DNA of 64,000 nt from NCBI GenBank assembly GCA_003260075.1, contig QLIY01000418.1, positions 68,337 through 132,336 of the forward strand, given 5' to 3'. A program made the translations under genes and the position numbers. Every line of letters starts with the position of its first letter. Positions within the stretch are counted from its first letter, which is position 1. Positions 37,076 through 50,254 of the stretch are shown here, piece after piece. The notes under the pieces are model-generated. The model made no database searches, was not told the DNA's origin, and was given only the letters and a program-made list of their open reading frames with translations. This DNA comes from Phallusia mammillata (taxonomy: Eukaryota > Chordata > Ascidiacea > Phlebobranchia > Ascidiidae).

Positions 37076-40000
37076 ATGTCGGCACAAAACAAGGATGACA
37101 TGTTTATGGAGATTGGGACCTCCTTTAATGAACAAGACTGCGGTAAGTTTTATGTTTCTTAAAATTTGATGTATTCTGATTTTGGGGTTTGCTTATTACC
37201 AATTGCAAAACAATTTGTTTCAGTAAGACAATTTTGTCTCTCTTAAAATTCCTTATTGTAATGATTTATCCTGTGTAAAATTGCAGTACCATTAATGAGC
37301 TTTTTGTCAGATCTTTATGCCAAAATGAAATATATATGCCTACCATTGTTATTGGTCAATAATAATGCTTATAAATAATAAATAAACTAAGAGATATATG
37401 CCTACCATTGTTATTGGTCGATAATAATGCTTATAAATAAAAATAAACTAAGAGATATATGTCTGCTATTATTATTGGTCAGCATTAGTGCTTGGAGCAG
37501 ATTCAACAGATAGAAATGTTATTAACTTTATAATGTTTGATTTTTTAGTTCATCTGTTGTTTTAGAAAGTGTTTTACCGAAGCAAAACAACAATGAAAAC
37601 GGTGATGAAGAAACACCAGTTGTCGCCGAAAGTCCCACCAACACAACGCAGAAAACCCTGATAGGTAAAGACAAACATAAAATTACAATTTCTGTATATA
37701 TCTAAAAATACTTTTGTTGTGTTTTGTTGTTTGTGGCGGTAAAAATGTTAGTGTTTATTTTAAGACTCAAATTTGTTGTGTTTTTTTGTCTGATTTTAAA
37801 TGCCAAGATAGTGGATAAAGTTTGAAAGAGTTAAAAAAAGGAAAATACATGGCTGCAGCTAGCAGAATATTAATTGCAATGACAACGTGTTTGTTAAAGC
37901 AGCTGAACAAAAAACAAGCTATAAAAAATATATGCAAGCGTCAAATATGCATAAACAAGCATATTCACCATTTTTTAAATTGTTCGCAAAATTCTTGGGC
38001 ATGGCCTTTTAAGGTTTTAGAAACATGCTATTTTTGTTTCACTCAATTACATGATGTAACAATTCCAATTTTTGCTTTTTGCATTAGGCAACAAACCACA
38101 CAGACTTGTGTATGTTATGATTATAACCTTAAGTATTACCAATAACCGGTTAAAACCGGCTTAATACAGAATCATGTATGTGGCTGATAATATTTTATTT
38201 TGAACAAAAAACAAGGGTGACAATATGTACTTGTGTTGTTACCCCTGAATCGATGCCTATGTACACATTACTTTTGATCAGCAAACTAAATTTCTTTTCA
38301 CTTAGGTTTGGTGATTGTAATTCTTCTTGCCCTTTCATGGGTTGGATCTCAACAACTTGCTCAAAGTGCAAACACAACTTCTGATTTCAACGCACCATTT
38401 TTTACCACCTGGTTCTCAACTTGTTGGATGGTTCTCTGTTATCCTGTATATTGCTTGTTTTTACGTGTTTCAACCAACAGATCAGGATTTGTTGAATCTA
38501 TAAAGTAAGTTAAATATTTTTTTTTCTGAAAAATTTTTTGTTCCGGAATTTATATAACTTTGTTTCATTTTTCAGAGCAAAAAAGTTAGTCTTACAATTT
38601 AGGTTGTTTAAAATTAGACAACAAATTCTTTTATTTTCAGTATTTTCGCCTTGTTTAAATTTGCATCAAAGGTATTGAAAGTTTGATATAGCTTTAGTGA
38701 CAGTATGAATAGTGGTGCAAGTGATTTTTTGTTCAAAATGTTTTATAAATGTATTGTATATGTGATCATGATTTTGAAACAAAAAAAATTATCGTTGTTA
38801 CTCACACACATTTTCTAAACAAATCCTTATCTATGTTTCAGGGATTCACTGTTAATATTTGGGCCTGAAAATGTTTCTTTGCGTCAAATTTTGACGATCA
38901 TATTTCCATTCAACCTGGTTTGGATCGTCACAAATTATCTTTACATATTTGCTCTGACGTACATTGCAGCAACAGATGCTTCTGCAATCTTGTCATCCAA
39001 TGTGGCTTTCGTTTACATCTTTTCATTTTTTCTTTTGGGAGAACGATTCTATTTTATAAGGGTAAGGTTTTATTTACAACTAGAGATGGATGATAGGTTT
39101 GCAAAAAATATTTAGTCCATTTTTACAAAGATTCAGTTTGCGGTCGAATGATTTGTTGCAATTTGGATAAAACCAAATGTGCTACAAACACAGGTTTAAA
39201 GCGTAAACATGACTTTTTTTCTTAATTAGGTACCACCAAATCTTTGAAACTACACCACAACTAAAATCACTTGAGACTATTATGTTTTTTAAAACATTAT
39301 CAATTTTTCCCATTTCAGACAATAAGTCAGTAATCCTTTAGCAGGCTGACAAAAATGGTGGAGGCAACCTTAAAACTCACAGCCCCCCCCCCACCAAATC
39401 TTTGAAACTACACCACAACTAAAATCACTTGAGACTATTAAGTTTTTAAAAACATTATGAATTTTTCCCATTTCAGACAATAAGTCAGTAATTCTTTAGC
39501 AGGCTGACAAAAATGGTGGAGGCAACCTTAAAACTCACACAACTAAAATGATTATAAAACACAAGTATTCTTGTGTAGCGCCATTTTTTTTATGTTAAAC
39601 CCATTGCTTATGACTTTGCGATTCTGTTGATTTATCGGAACTCAAAGTAAGCTGATTTAAGGCATCTCTATTCATAATGCAACAAACTGGCTATTGTACA
39701 CTTTTTACAAATAAAATTTTACAAAGTTTTTACAACCATGAGCCAACATTCAAGACCTTAAAATATTATTCAGATCATTGCTTCATTGACTTGCATAGCT
39801 GGAGTTGTATTGTTCGGTTATGCTGACGGTTTCAGTGAACAAAGCAATGTGACAACTGGAATAATAATGGCAATATTTTCAGCACTGGGAGCGGCGGTTT
39901 ACAAGGTAAAATCAAATTTGGAAATGTTCTATGTGGATGTATTTTTTCGGTAATGCATTTTTGTTGCTTTTTGAATGTGAGCTTTTGGCATTTACCAGGC

Positions 40001-43000
40001 AAAATCATATAAATATTTGTACATTTTTTGCATACGTTGCAGGGGAATTTTAATTAAACTTAAAAGCTATAGAATAGCAGCCTTGTGTGTAAGTGTTGGT
40101 TTAAAGCAGGTGTGGGCAACCTTTGTTACTATAGGGCCAATTATAAATGTCAAAATTAGATCGAGGGCTGCACATGTGCATCACACAAAGTGATTGTGCT
40201 TTGTTTATCACCAAATATGCTTAACTACAAGTATAATTCGTATTTGATTCTAGCCACATTTTGTCAGATCGCAGAAAACTAGTACCAGGCACATTAATCA
40301 GCTCAAAAAGTATGTAATAATTGGACTCGTTTGCCAGTACTTTTGAAATCCAAGCATCTATGAGGGCCGCACAAGCTTTAATGAAGAGCCGCAGGTTGCC
40401 CACTCCTGGTTTAAAACCCCCCCCCCATGTAATAATTGGACTCGTTTGCCAGTACTTTTGAAATCCAAGCGTCTATGAGGGCCGCACTAGCTTTAATGAA
40501 GAGCCGCAGGTTGCCCACTCCTGGTTTAAAGCCTCAATTTTCTGGTTATTTTAGGCATTCATTAACCAGGCATCATAAAATTCCAAAAAACAAACAAATT
40601 AAATGTTGGAAATACTCATACAGTATCATAATGTACTAGAAAACCCAAATTTTGTATTATTAACTCGAATAACAATAGAAATTGGCGTTATGATTCAAAC
40701 ATTTTGAAAAAAATAAATATATACATTATACAAAGGTACATTATTCACGGTTTTGAATAATCTGAGCAAAGAAATTGGATCCAGTATATTTGTGTATAAA
40801 ACATGACGACATTTCGACAAGTGCTGTTGTCATCATCAGGTCATTAAAATATATATACAGCACTAAAGTTTCCTGTCCCCCCCCCCCCCGTCGGAATAAA
40901 ATTACATTTGCCAGAAGAGCTCTACAAACTTGATGCACAACACTTGTTATTCATAATTTTAACAGCACTATGTTTTTCTGTGTAGGTTGTATTTAAGAAA
41001 GTGGTTGGCAACGCATCCTTAGGGCAGGTCTCACTTTTTCTTTCCTTCCTGGGAATCACAAACGCATTGTTTCTTTGGATCGTCTTTCTTATCTTGTACT
41101 TTGTCGGACTCGAACACATTGTGGCTGCGGAAATCCCCTGGTCATATTTATGTGGCTCTTCTGCACTGTCATTAGGTTAGTTGAACACTTCTGTTTATTT
41201 TTCTGAAACCGAACTATTTATGCACAGTAGCAAAAAAGGTGATATAGAGTAAAATAAAATTATAATTTAACTTTTTTATTTATTTGTTGATTTTTCTTTG
41301 ACACATTTTATCAATGCAACAGTTTATATCTGTTTAAAACAAATCTGTGGGTAAATGAAAAACCATGCATAAAATACTGAAAAGGGGTGACAATTTTTTA
41401 TTCAGTAAAAACAAGAAGAAAAAACAAATTTTCTGTGGTATCAGTTTGTGTTAACTGGTATGCTTGGTTAACCTTGCCGTCATTATTCATACAATACAGC
41501 CATATTAGTCATGCCTAAATTTTTGCAACTAAATTAAATTAAATTGATCATGACTAATATAGCTGCATTGTTTTCCCCCCCCCCCCAGCTCTATAAACTT
41601 GATACTATGCCTGGCAGCAACAGCTTATTCACTGTATGAGTGCTTAGGTAAACACAGAAATATTATTAATTGGCCTGTCAAATTTTATGCTTGGCCCTTT
41701 TATTGTCCATCTGTCGCAAGAGTGTGTTGTTTGCCAATAGGTATGACTGGTAAGCAAACACTCATTAGGTAGTGGGTTCAATTTACAAGATATAATTTGG
41801 GTCCTGAAAACTAATGTTTATGAAGGCATCTCAATTAAATGATTGTTTCTTACATAACATAGCAACAAACATGGCGATGTTTTGTATTTGCATAACCCCC
41901 CCCCCTAATGTTTATGAAGGCATCTCAATTAAATGATTGTTTCTTACATAACAACAAACATGGCGATGTTTTGTATTTGCATACTGGTCAATATAGGGAT
42001 TAATAACTTTTGTATCCTCCAACAAAATTATTAAAAAGAATGTTACTGAGCTGAGTTGTATATGTATTAGAAAACAAGAAACGGTTGTCAATTAATGCCT
42101 TATTTTTTTCTAGTGTTCAACTTCCTTGTGAATTTTGGAATTGCGTTCACTTTCCCACTCTTTATATCGATCGCTATGATGATGGGAATACCAGTTAATG
42201 CAGGTAACATAATAAAAATAAAGGTTTAATTTTATATATTATTGAAAAATAACAAAACTTTGGTTTATCTGTAGTAATAAATAATATTGTACTGTTGGTG
42301 TTTCTACAATCCCTGTTGTTTTTGTGAGTGCAAATAGGTTGTGTTGAGTAAGGGTTTTTTTTCTTAGTAAAACAAAAACATAGCGACACAATTGCACTAA
42401 AACAATCACAAAGCCGATAATAGCTGCACAACAGTGAAATGTTATAAGCAGTGGTGGGATTCAAATTTTTTGTCAGTCGGTTCTTTCACAAATGTCACAT
42501 TTTTCCAGCCGGTTCTGTTACAAAAGTCCATTGACTGTTAGCAGTAATGCTAACCGGTTTGCTGATCTCATAAGTTTTCATGAGACGGTTCTATAGAACC
42601 GGCTGAATCCCACCACTGGTTATAAGGAGTAAAATATGTGCACAATTGGTTGATAGTAAATGCACTGCAGCTAATACCGTATTATAAAGCAATTTATTAA
42701 AACACAAGCTCTTTTGACAGTTTTATTCTAATTTCTCCCCATTTTAAGTCAAGTTTTGTGGATGTCATTAACTTTGTTTCACTTTGCAGCTGTTGATCTG
42801 TTCCTACGCGGTGTGCTCTTCAGTGTTCTCCGCCTGGTGGCAGCATTGCTTGTTGTGTGTGGATTCTGTTTAATGATGCTTCCCGATACCTGGAATTTAC
42901 CGATTCATCGATTGCTCGGTTGTACTTCATATTCCAGATGTTACAGTGGTGATCAGCAGGAATCGGAAGACGAAAGAGCAATAGGTGGGTTGATACAAAA

Positions 43001-43817
43001 GTATTGAGACTTTATGTGATGAGCTGCAGACAGTTGCAGACACACATATTGAACTTCTAGCAGTAACATATTAATAATCACTACACCTGATAAAAATCAG
43101 ACTGATAATATTTACCCCTTTAACAAAAAAAACGGCACCAGCAACTAAAATATTATATAAATACCCCCAGAATGTAATAATTTGAAATACCCTTTAAGAT
43201 AAAGGTAGAGCTGTGATCATAGGTCTACCCAGTCGTGGGATCCAAACTTCTTGTCAGTCGGTTCTGTTAAAATTGTCATATTTTTCAGTCCCCCCCCCCA
43301 AGGTAGAGCTGTGATCATAGGTCTACCCAGTCGTGGGATCCAAACTTTTTGTCAGTCTGTTGTTACAATAGTCATATTTTTCAGCCGGTTTGGTTACAAC
43401 AAGTCCATTGACAGTAACCAGTAATGCCAACCGGTTCGTTGATCTCATAATATTTCGTGAGACGGTTCTATAGAAACGATGCAAACCGGCTGAATCCCAA
43501 CACAGAATCTACCTCTACCTATGATAAAAGTGCACTTAAATGGGGATAGCAGAGCACATTTGTTTTGGCTTTTGCAACACCAATAACTCAAATTTTATTG
43601 TTTTCTCCAAAATGTCACTTTTTTACAAATTGGCAAAATATAGGCTTTGAGTTTATATTTTTTTATTGGTTGTTACTGAACATTCTTTCCCTGTGCCACT
43701 ATCAATATTTTTTGGGAAATAAAAATAAATTAATAAAGAGTTTTGTTATTTTTAGCATATTCATCGGGCTCACTAAAGCGTGAAAGTGCTGAAGTCAACA
43801 AAAACAATGAAGAATGA
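37076..43817 (+). CDS. SLC35F3/F4-like multipass transporter, nine exons
   Basis: Exons: 37076-37142, 37566-37664, 38306-38504, 38842-39061, 39774-39905, 40986-41175, 42114-42203, 42790-42984, 43756-43817; phases agree and give 417 residues, close to vertebrate SLC35F3. The first 55 residues are hydrophilic and acidic; about ten hydrophobic segments follow. Family landmarks: FFTTWFSTCWMV, IVTNYLYIFAL, CIAGVVLFGYADGF, IFSALGAAVYKVVFKK and FLVNFGIAFTFPLF. Vertebrate F3 is linked to thiamine transport; the substrate here is unknown. The start ATG has an AAAA context. Introns 4, 5, 6 and 8 contain C-run duplications, MITEs and repeat fragments. F3 and F4 cannot be told apart by reading. Confidence 0.9.
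37326..37495. repeat. 63-bp tandem repeat, about three units, SLC35F intron 1
   Basis: The unit contains ATATGCCTACCATTGTTATT, GGTCAATAATAATGCTTATA and AAATAAACTAAGAG; the third unit is diverged. Confidence 0.8.
39227..39541. repeat. Duplicated 150-bp segment around a C tract, SLC35F intron 4
   Basis: The block starting ACCACCAAATCTTTGAAAC appears at about 39231-39383 and 39391-39540, with one- or two-base differences. Confidence 0.85.
40108..40530. mobile_element. hAT-type MITE, CAGGGGTGGGCAACC family, with duplicated right end
   Basis: Starts CAGGTGTGGGCAACC; the right end GGTTGCCCACTCCTG is reached at about 40408 and again at about 40524 after a C run at 40418. It lies in SLC35F intron 5. 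Confidence 0.75.
42449..42618. mobile_element. hAT-type MITE inserted inside an older repeat
   Basis: Ends CAGTGGTGGGATTCA and TGAATCCCACCACTG; exact 8-bp target duplication GTTATAAG on both sides. The flanks rejoin into the AAATAGCTGCGCAAC repeat (42350-42665), dating that repeat as older. It lies in SLC35F intron 7. Confidence 0.92.
43226..43505. mobile_element. Diverged CAGTGGTGGGATTCA MITE with duplicated left end
   Basis: The left end CAGTCGTGGGATCCAAACTT appears twice (about 43230 and 43330) around a C run; the right end is CGGCTGAATCCCAACACAG. It lies in SLC35F intron 8. Confidence 0.7.
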
Positions 43818-43926
43818 TGATTTGATATTTAATGTTGCAAGAATGTGTCTTCTTTTCAATGATTGTTACCTGTGTTGATTTTTGTTTGTGTAAGGAATGA
43901 AATTGTGTATTTAGAGAAATTATCAG

Positions 43927-43932
43927 AATAAA
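43927..43932 (+). terminator. Poly(A) signal of the SLC35F-like gene
   Basis: AATAAA lies 110 bases after the stop codon. Confidence 0.55.
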
Positions 43933-43999
43933 AGTTCCAAACTTGTTACATGCAAAATATCAAAGAGGTTTGTAGAGTTGCTGACGCAAGAACTCACAC

Positions 44000-44310
44000 T
44001 AGAAATGTTTGCTAAATTCCGGTAGGTGACGCACCAGAACATTTTAAATGCAGTTTCCTAATTGTCTGGCGCTCCTGATCCATATACAGACATGAAAAAA
44101 ACCTGATCAGCATTTGTCCCCGGGAGCATCTTGGGTGCGAACCCCGTGAAAAAAAATGCTGACGGATGAAAAAAATGCTGACGATTGGGACTATTATATA
44201 GGGTTAGTATGATGTTTCATAACAATAATAACTATGAAATCAACCTAAAAACCTAGTTGTTTATGTTAAATTTAGTCCCTAGCCCTATTCCAGTCTCACA
44301 AAGCCCTGAA
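44000..44310. mobile_element. Partial copy of a MITE carrying tRNA-like boxes
   Basis: It contains AAGAACTCACACTAG, then CCCCGGGAGCATCTTGGGTG with GGTGCGAACCCC as a possible B box, then a block with TAGTATGATGTTTCATAACA. It matches the better preserved copy at 45728-46134 but lacks the right terminal repeat. Confidence 0.5.
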
Positions 44311-44624
44311 GCGGCTAATTTACTTCGGGCTGAAACCGAATATTCGGCGGTTTTATCGAATAAATTTAGTCGAGTTGAACGAATCGTGTGTGACGTCACG
44401 CGAACTCGCTGCGCTTTTAAGATCATCAAGTGAGTTTTGCTGCAAGGAAAACAGGCGTGTTAGTGCTTTATTCGACTTTTTAGCTATCATGCTCAAACAC
44501 TGCATAAACTAATATTAAGAACCTTAGCGTTACGTGATTTGGACAAACATAGAAAAGGGTAAAGCTGCTTTCTAGTTATTTAACACAAAGTAAAACAACA
44601 CGCATTTTGTTTAAACACTTAAGT

Positions 44625-45340
44625 AATACTGCAGTGTAGCATCTTCTATGGGTATGGCTTCGGGCCCGCGGGTAAAACGGTCGACGGCGGTCAGTAAATA
44701 CCTATACCCGCCACAAGGTGGAAGTGGACCTACATTGTCTATGTTCACTTGTTGAAAACGGTAGATACTTTAACACCAAAAACTAGCGGCATTGCAAGGA
44801 GTCTGGTTCACTTTAGGTCAAGAAGGTAGGCTAACGTCAGGTCAAATATTTGAAAATGCTTGTTTTGAACGTTATTTATGATTTTAAACCTTCACCTGAC
44901 CCGAATAGCCCTAACCGCCGGCATTTCTACGAGTCTGCGGGGAAAAAAAGATAAAAAATTAAATTATTTTAAACTATTCGACATTTGACCTCAAGTGAAC
45001 CGGACTCCAGTGCCGCTAGTTTTTGGTNCCAAAAACTAGCGGCATTGCAAGGAGTCTGGTTCACTTTAGGTCAAGAAGGTAGGCTAACGTCAGGTCAAAT
45101 ATTTGAAAATGCTTGTTTTGAACGTTATTTATGATTTTAAACCTTCACCTGACCCGAATAGCCCTAACCGCCGGCATTTCTACGAGTCGGCAGGAAAAAA
45201 AAGATAAAAAATTGAATTATAATAAAAACTATTTGCCATTTGACCTCAAGTCAACCGGACTCCAGTGCCGCTCGTTTTTGGTGTTAAAGTATCTACCGTT
45301 GAAAACGAGATGTTGGAGGGCTTTACTGATTTGTAGCCTT
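44625..45340 (-). pseudogene. Gypsy-type LTR retrotransposon integrase fragment
   Basis: On the minus strand, after removal of the insertion at 44760-45297, the frame reads SPPTSRF, QQVNIDNVGPLPP, then YRYLLTAVDRFTRGPEAIP, the conserved start of Gypsy/Ty3 integrase catalytic cores. A stop lies just upstream in frame and neither LTRs nor reverse transcriptase are seen, so it is a relic. Confidence 0.8.
44760..45297. mobile_element. MITE with long terminal inverted repeats and 9-bp target duplication
   Basis: Ends GGTAGATACTTTAACACC and its exact complement; similarity extends about 75 bp inward (AGCGGCATTG, GGAGTCTGGTT). GTTGAAAAC flanks both sides (44751-44759 and 45298-45306). A 9-bp duplication with long TIRs fits Mutator-like elements. 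The body is present twice, joined at an N (45028), probably by the assembly. Confidence 0.75.
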
Positions 45341-45727
45341 TTGCGTTTCCCGCAATTAAAACGAATCGCCTTGAACATAAATCTACATTGAAAGTAATAA
45401 TTAGGCATATTCGTTGGTCATTTACAAAATGAAATGTTAATAATATTTGGGTAGTTTTTAAAGAAATTGGGAGTTACCGAGATTCGGAAAAGTTACACCA
45501 AGTGTCGGCAACCCCTTTGGAGTTTACATTTAAGTACTTTTTAATTCAATTTAAAAAAATACACAGCTTTTATAGTTTGCTATAGTGTGATAGTCTTTGT
45601 TCTTATCAAGCACAAATCTATTACTATTACACACAAAATGTTGGCACGCGAAGCCATTACTACTTGAACACTGCAAACAAATTAGTAATTTGCGTTCAAA
45701 TGGTTGCCCACCCGTACTGGAAAATCT

Positions 45728-46134
45728 ACTAACATATAAGAACTCACATTACACGGAGTTTGCTTAATACCGATAGATGGCGCAATGAGCTTTTGCAAAT
45801 ATTTAAAAAAATGGGCAGGAACTTGACCGAATGGTCTGGTGCGCCTGACATATATACAGACATAAAAAACCCTGATCGGGATTCGTCCCCGGGAGTGTCC
45901 TGGGTTCAAACCCCGTAAAAAAAACCTGTGTAAAAATTCTGACGGTTAGGGCTATTAGGGTTAAGGTGAGGTTTTATAATAATATTAACAAAAACCAAAT
46001 TCTAAACTTAGTTCCTCATGTTAAATTTAGTTCCTGCCCTTGTTCCAGCATCACTGTTAATTCAAACAACTTGGCTCTTTACGCCACTTATCGGAAATTA
46101 GCAAACAATTTCTGATTTGAGTTCTTATGTTAGT
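45728..46134. mobile_element. About 400-bp MITE with 55-bp TIRs enclosing tRNA-like boxes
   Basis: The left end TAACATATAAGAACTCAC with GATAGATGGCGCA is mirrored by the right end GCCACTTATCGGAAATTAGC with GAGTTCTTATGTTA. The interior holds CCCCGGGAGTGTCCTGGG, the B-box-like GGGTTCAAACCCCGT, and TGACGGTTAGGGCTATTAGG. Right ends of relatives lie at about 15305-15362 and 27225-27300. Confidence 0.7.
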
Positions 46135-46456
46135 ACCATCACAGAATAAAACAATTACAAAGCTTCCCGCTAGGTGGGGCTACAGGAGACTAGCGCAGAA
46201 AATCGAACATTGCGACTGAACCATGTGTTCATCGTGAATCACATGGAAATGACAACTGGGTTTTAACGTTTAAAAAATGACAATAGAAGTGTGTCACCTC
46301 TACTAAAATAAACTCATTCAGAAATCCGTGAAGGATGCTGCTTACTAATACAAAAAATAACAATAGAATTACGACAGGGTGGCGAATCGAACTCAAGTAG
46401 CGTTTGTTTTGTGATATTTTAAATCATTTCTGGACCAGAAAAAAGTATTTCTTTAC

Positions 46457-46555
46457 CAGTGGCGGCTCGTGCCTAAAAATTGTAGGGGTGCTGCTCCAAA
46501 TTTTAGCCTTTGTTGAACAAATACAACTTAGCAATATATAGAAAAGCTTACATCT
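46457..46555. mobile_element. Terminal fragment of the 2-kb hAT family
   Basis: CAGTGGCGGCTCGTGCCTAA and the next 80 bases match the inverted right end of the element at 29893-31914. The other end is absent. Confidence 0.85.
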
Positions 46556-47792
46556 TTACAAAGCATGTTAAAATCTGTCAATTAATGTTAAGTTAATCAA
46601 AATAATCCAGGTCCATTGAAGACGTTGTACCGAATCAGCCGATCAGCCACCAAGCATTCCTTTGTATGGCAAGGCGCAGACTAGAAAAATCTAGACTTTA
46701 ATGGGCATGGCGTCTGTTATTTATATGTGATGAAAATACAACAATTTAAATATTTACTGTTATTTCGTGCTGTAGAAACATTTACCACAACGACATACCA
46801 TAATATTTTGTTTACTTTAGTGAACAATTTAGGCGCAAATTAATCACCAAATGATCAATGCGTGAAAGAAACTCTCAAGCGTAAACGCTCTATATTCGGT
46901 CACAATGCACCCGTTATGTGCGTCACAGGTGATTTTCACAGCACCACTATGAGGTCATCAACAGGTACGGGGTTCGGCTTGCTGGTGAAATAGCTTGTTT
47001 GTTTTTATATTGTGGCTGTTTGCGAAAAAGGCGCGAGAACCCGGATGTAGCATAGGAAGTGACGCAAAGAGGCGAGCATCTGCCTCAACTCATACAGACT
47101 AAGCAACACCAGATAGGTGGCCCACAACTTTATGTGCATTATGACGCAACTTAGACATTTGTGTGGTGTCATAAAGCACGGGTCAATAAATGTGAAACAC
47201 CATCATTGTTTCGAAAGTTAGTTGGTCAATCCAAGTCGGCTTATTGGCAAGAGTTGTTTAGAGCTTGAAACAGTATTATTATGAGCAGTTTATACAGCAC
47301 ATGAACTTATGATTAGCGTTATTGCACTAAACGAGTATGATTGTCAAATTTTTACTTAGAACTGAGCTAAACCAAAACTGCCAGAGAGCTAGTGTTATTT
47401 AGTAAAGATGACACATATGTATTTGCTACATACGGCTCCCTATGTTTGAGTAAGCTACTTTTTATGTCTGTTGCTAGGATCCGTTTTACTCTTAGTTTGT
47501 GACTATGGTCCTTGGTCAGTTTTAAACATATTGCGTTTGACAGAGAATTAATGAACATTCTTTTTACAATTAGGACGCATTTGCAGAAGGCGCTGGTGTC
47601 CACAGGTGTATTGGACAGGTATATCGATTTTAGTTTGCCATATTAACCATAAAGCTTTGATTAATTGCAACAGTTCGATAGTTTGTAGTTGTTGACATGC
47701 ATGGTCGTTTAACAGCTGGAAATCTGTTTCAGTTGTTACTCGTATATTTTAGTTAAGTCAGTTATGTTATTTTATGTTAATTTGCAATGTTC

Positions 47793-47845
<53 letters not shown>

Positions 47846-48767
47846 TGCAGTTCACCACTGGTCAGACATTTGTAAAGCTTGTTTCGTGGTCCGATAGTTG
47901 TCAATGCCGATTTTGGTGATTTTTTGTCCATTTTAAAACTGTTTGTAGTTTCATATGCATTTGAAACTTGTTAGGCAGAGCTTGAGCGGTTTAGAATTGA
48001 TTTACATGAAACTGCTTTGGTTTTTGGTATAGTTGTAATTATCATGAAAAGACATGGTGGACACATTTACAATTTGATCTGTTTTGCAAGTTTGATAACA
48101 CGTTATATTTTCATACAACATGCTGGATGAGTATGTTTAAAACTGATTGTTTCATCATAAAGCCAGGCCTTAAACTGTCTACTGTGCAAGACAATGGCTT
48201 GTGTTTGCACATAATGCACAGGATTAAGAGGAACTTAGCAGGCGTTACCAGTCGATGGGTTTCAGATTATAGCGTGAACAGCTCACTACAGCACACAGGA
48301 AGTCTACAGCTCGCAGACAGAGCATCAACAATTGACGTTTTATCCAACTAATCGTATATCACTTCATACAACTGCTGTCAAATGTTTTGAAACCCAATCG
48401 CTTGTTGCAAGGCGGTGTTTCTAAGCCCTTTTTTGTTCCTCTAGTTGTGAATTTATTTCGTACGTCGTGTCAAAAATGACTGGCCCAAGATGTGTCGAAA
48501 AGTATTCTGAAGTAAATTTGACAGCCTTTTATGTATTTAGTGTGGATTTCATTTCAAAATGTTTACAACAAAATAAACATCAGTATCACTGAATAGTAAA
48601 TATATTAAGTTGTTAATATATTATGTTTATAATTTACTTTGCCGTGAAGTAGTTATGCTACATTGAATGTTTTTGTCACTTAACTTATCTCTTGTCATTT
48701 GCTATATTTTTGTCAGATGGCCCGAAGACCTGTATGAAAGAATACTAAAGTTTTACCTAGTTATATC

Positions 48768-48963
48768 CAGTGGTGGGATTCAGCCGGTTCGCACCGATTC
48801 TACAGAACCGACTCACGAAATTTTATGAGATCAGCGAACCGGTTAGCATTACTGGGGACTGTCAATCGACTTTTTGTGACAGAACCGGCTGAAAAATATG
48901 ACTTTTGCGATTCAACCGGCTTTTGCGATTCAACCGGTTTGAAAATTTTTAACCCCATCACTG
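48768..48963. mobile_element. hAT-type MITE, CAGTGGTGGGATTCA family
   Basis: Exact 8-bp target duplication GTTATATC at 48760-48767 and 48964-48971; 196 bp. Confidence 0.92.
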
Positions 48964-49634
48964 GTTATATCCCACATAGAAACTGAGGTGCAACGAACTG
49001 TAGGTTAATTAAGTAATATGACACTTTGCGTTGTATGAAAAGTAGTAACGCACATTGCTATGATAAAGTTAGAAAATACTTGCAGCAGTTTTGTTTGTGA
49101 TTTATGTTTTGAGATCATAGTTCACAATAAAACCAATGTGTTAAAGTATATTAGGCGAACTTAGACGGTAAAATTACCACTTTACCGCAACACAGAAATT
49201 CTTTTTCTAAGCAAGTTGTGCCATCATATTGTTTGAATATCGTGTCTGTGTTGAAAAACCGAATGGCTTCTATTAATCTACTAACTATATGACGTCAATG
49301 GCGCTATTATTTAATCGTGTTATGACGTTATAATAGGGGTTTGGGTGCAAAAGGTTAAACCACTTTCAGTGGGTTGATATCACTATTGGTACGTTTTGAT
49401 CATTCTCTAACACAGAGTCACAGGGATGGGCAACTTTTTAGACCACGGCCTACTTTGTAGCGAATCAAACACACCTACAAGTGATTTTAGTTAGGTCGCA
49501 GAAAAAAAACGCCATCGCTTGCAACTAATGTTGTCGCTTCATATGATTATTGCGACAACTACAATCGGTTCATATGATAATTGCAACAGCTAGAATCGTT
49601 TCATAAGATTAAAGCTCAATGCAGGTTGATGCGT

Positions 49635-49755
49635 CTTCCTTAAAATAATGGCACAAATAGATGTAAAAAGCGATGTGCTTTAATTTCAAACGTTTCGGCA
49701 AATGCTCATTCCATCATCAGTGATATGAAGGGCCACATCAGTTGTGCACCTGTTT
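49635..49755 (-). repeat. Repeat with hammerhead-like core
   Basis: The minus strand reads CACTGATGATGGAATGAGC, then GCCGAAACGTTTGAAATT. CTGATGA and GAAA are in the right order, but one extra base follows CTGATGA and stems I and III are not evident. Confidence 0.4.
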
Positions 49756-50254
49756 ATATCCACATGAGTCACGTAAAAGATTGATAAAAACGATTTTAAC
49801 TTTGTTCTAAAAGAGTGTTGCGTCATAATGTTCATATTACTGGGAGGGCAAAAAAGCGGAAGTTGCAAGGTTGCGTCATCCTCCTGCCCCAATAAACGCG
49901 CGCGCCCTTATGACGTGTGTGTCACGTGATTTTACAATGTTTATGCTTCGATCGGACTTTGTCTTCCTGGCGCGCGGCCAACTACCGGTCACGTATTTGT
50001 GCGCAACACCCCAGTGCAGATAACTTTTACCGAACCGATAGACGCAAATGACTTCCGGTTCGCGCGCTTTTTACGCCCAGGTAAACAAGTGACGTAAATA
50101 GGTCACCGTTTATTGTGGGATATGACTAGGTAAAACTTTAGATAAAAAGCGATTAATTTTTTACGTTTTGTTTATCGCGGAATGCCCCAAATGATCGGAG
50201 CAAAAATATAAATGGCGTCATTTTTAGCAATGGTTGGTTAATATTGTTCTTAGG

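Noticed and set aside
48127-48351. 74-codon plus-strand open frame
   Set aside because: No family similarity, no splice context and no repeat of the frame elsewhere; length is normal for chance.
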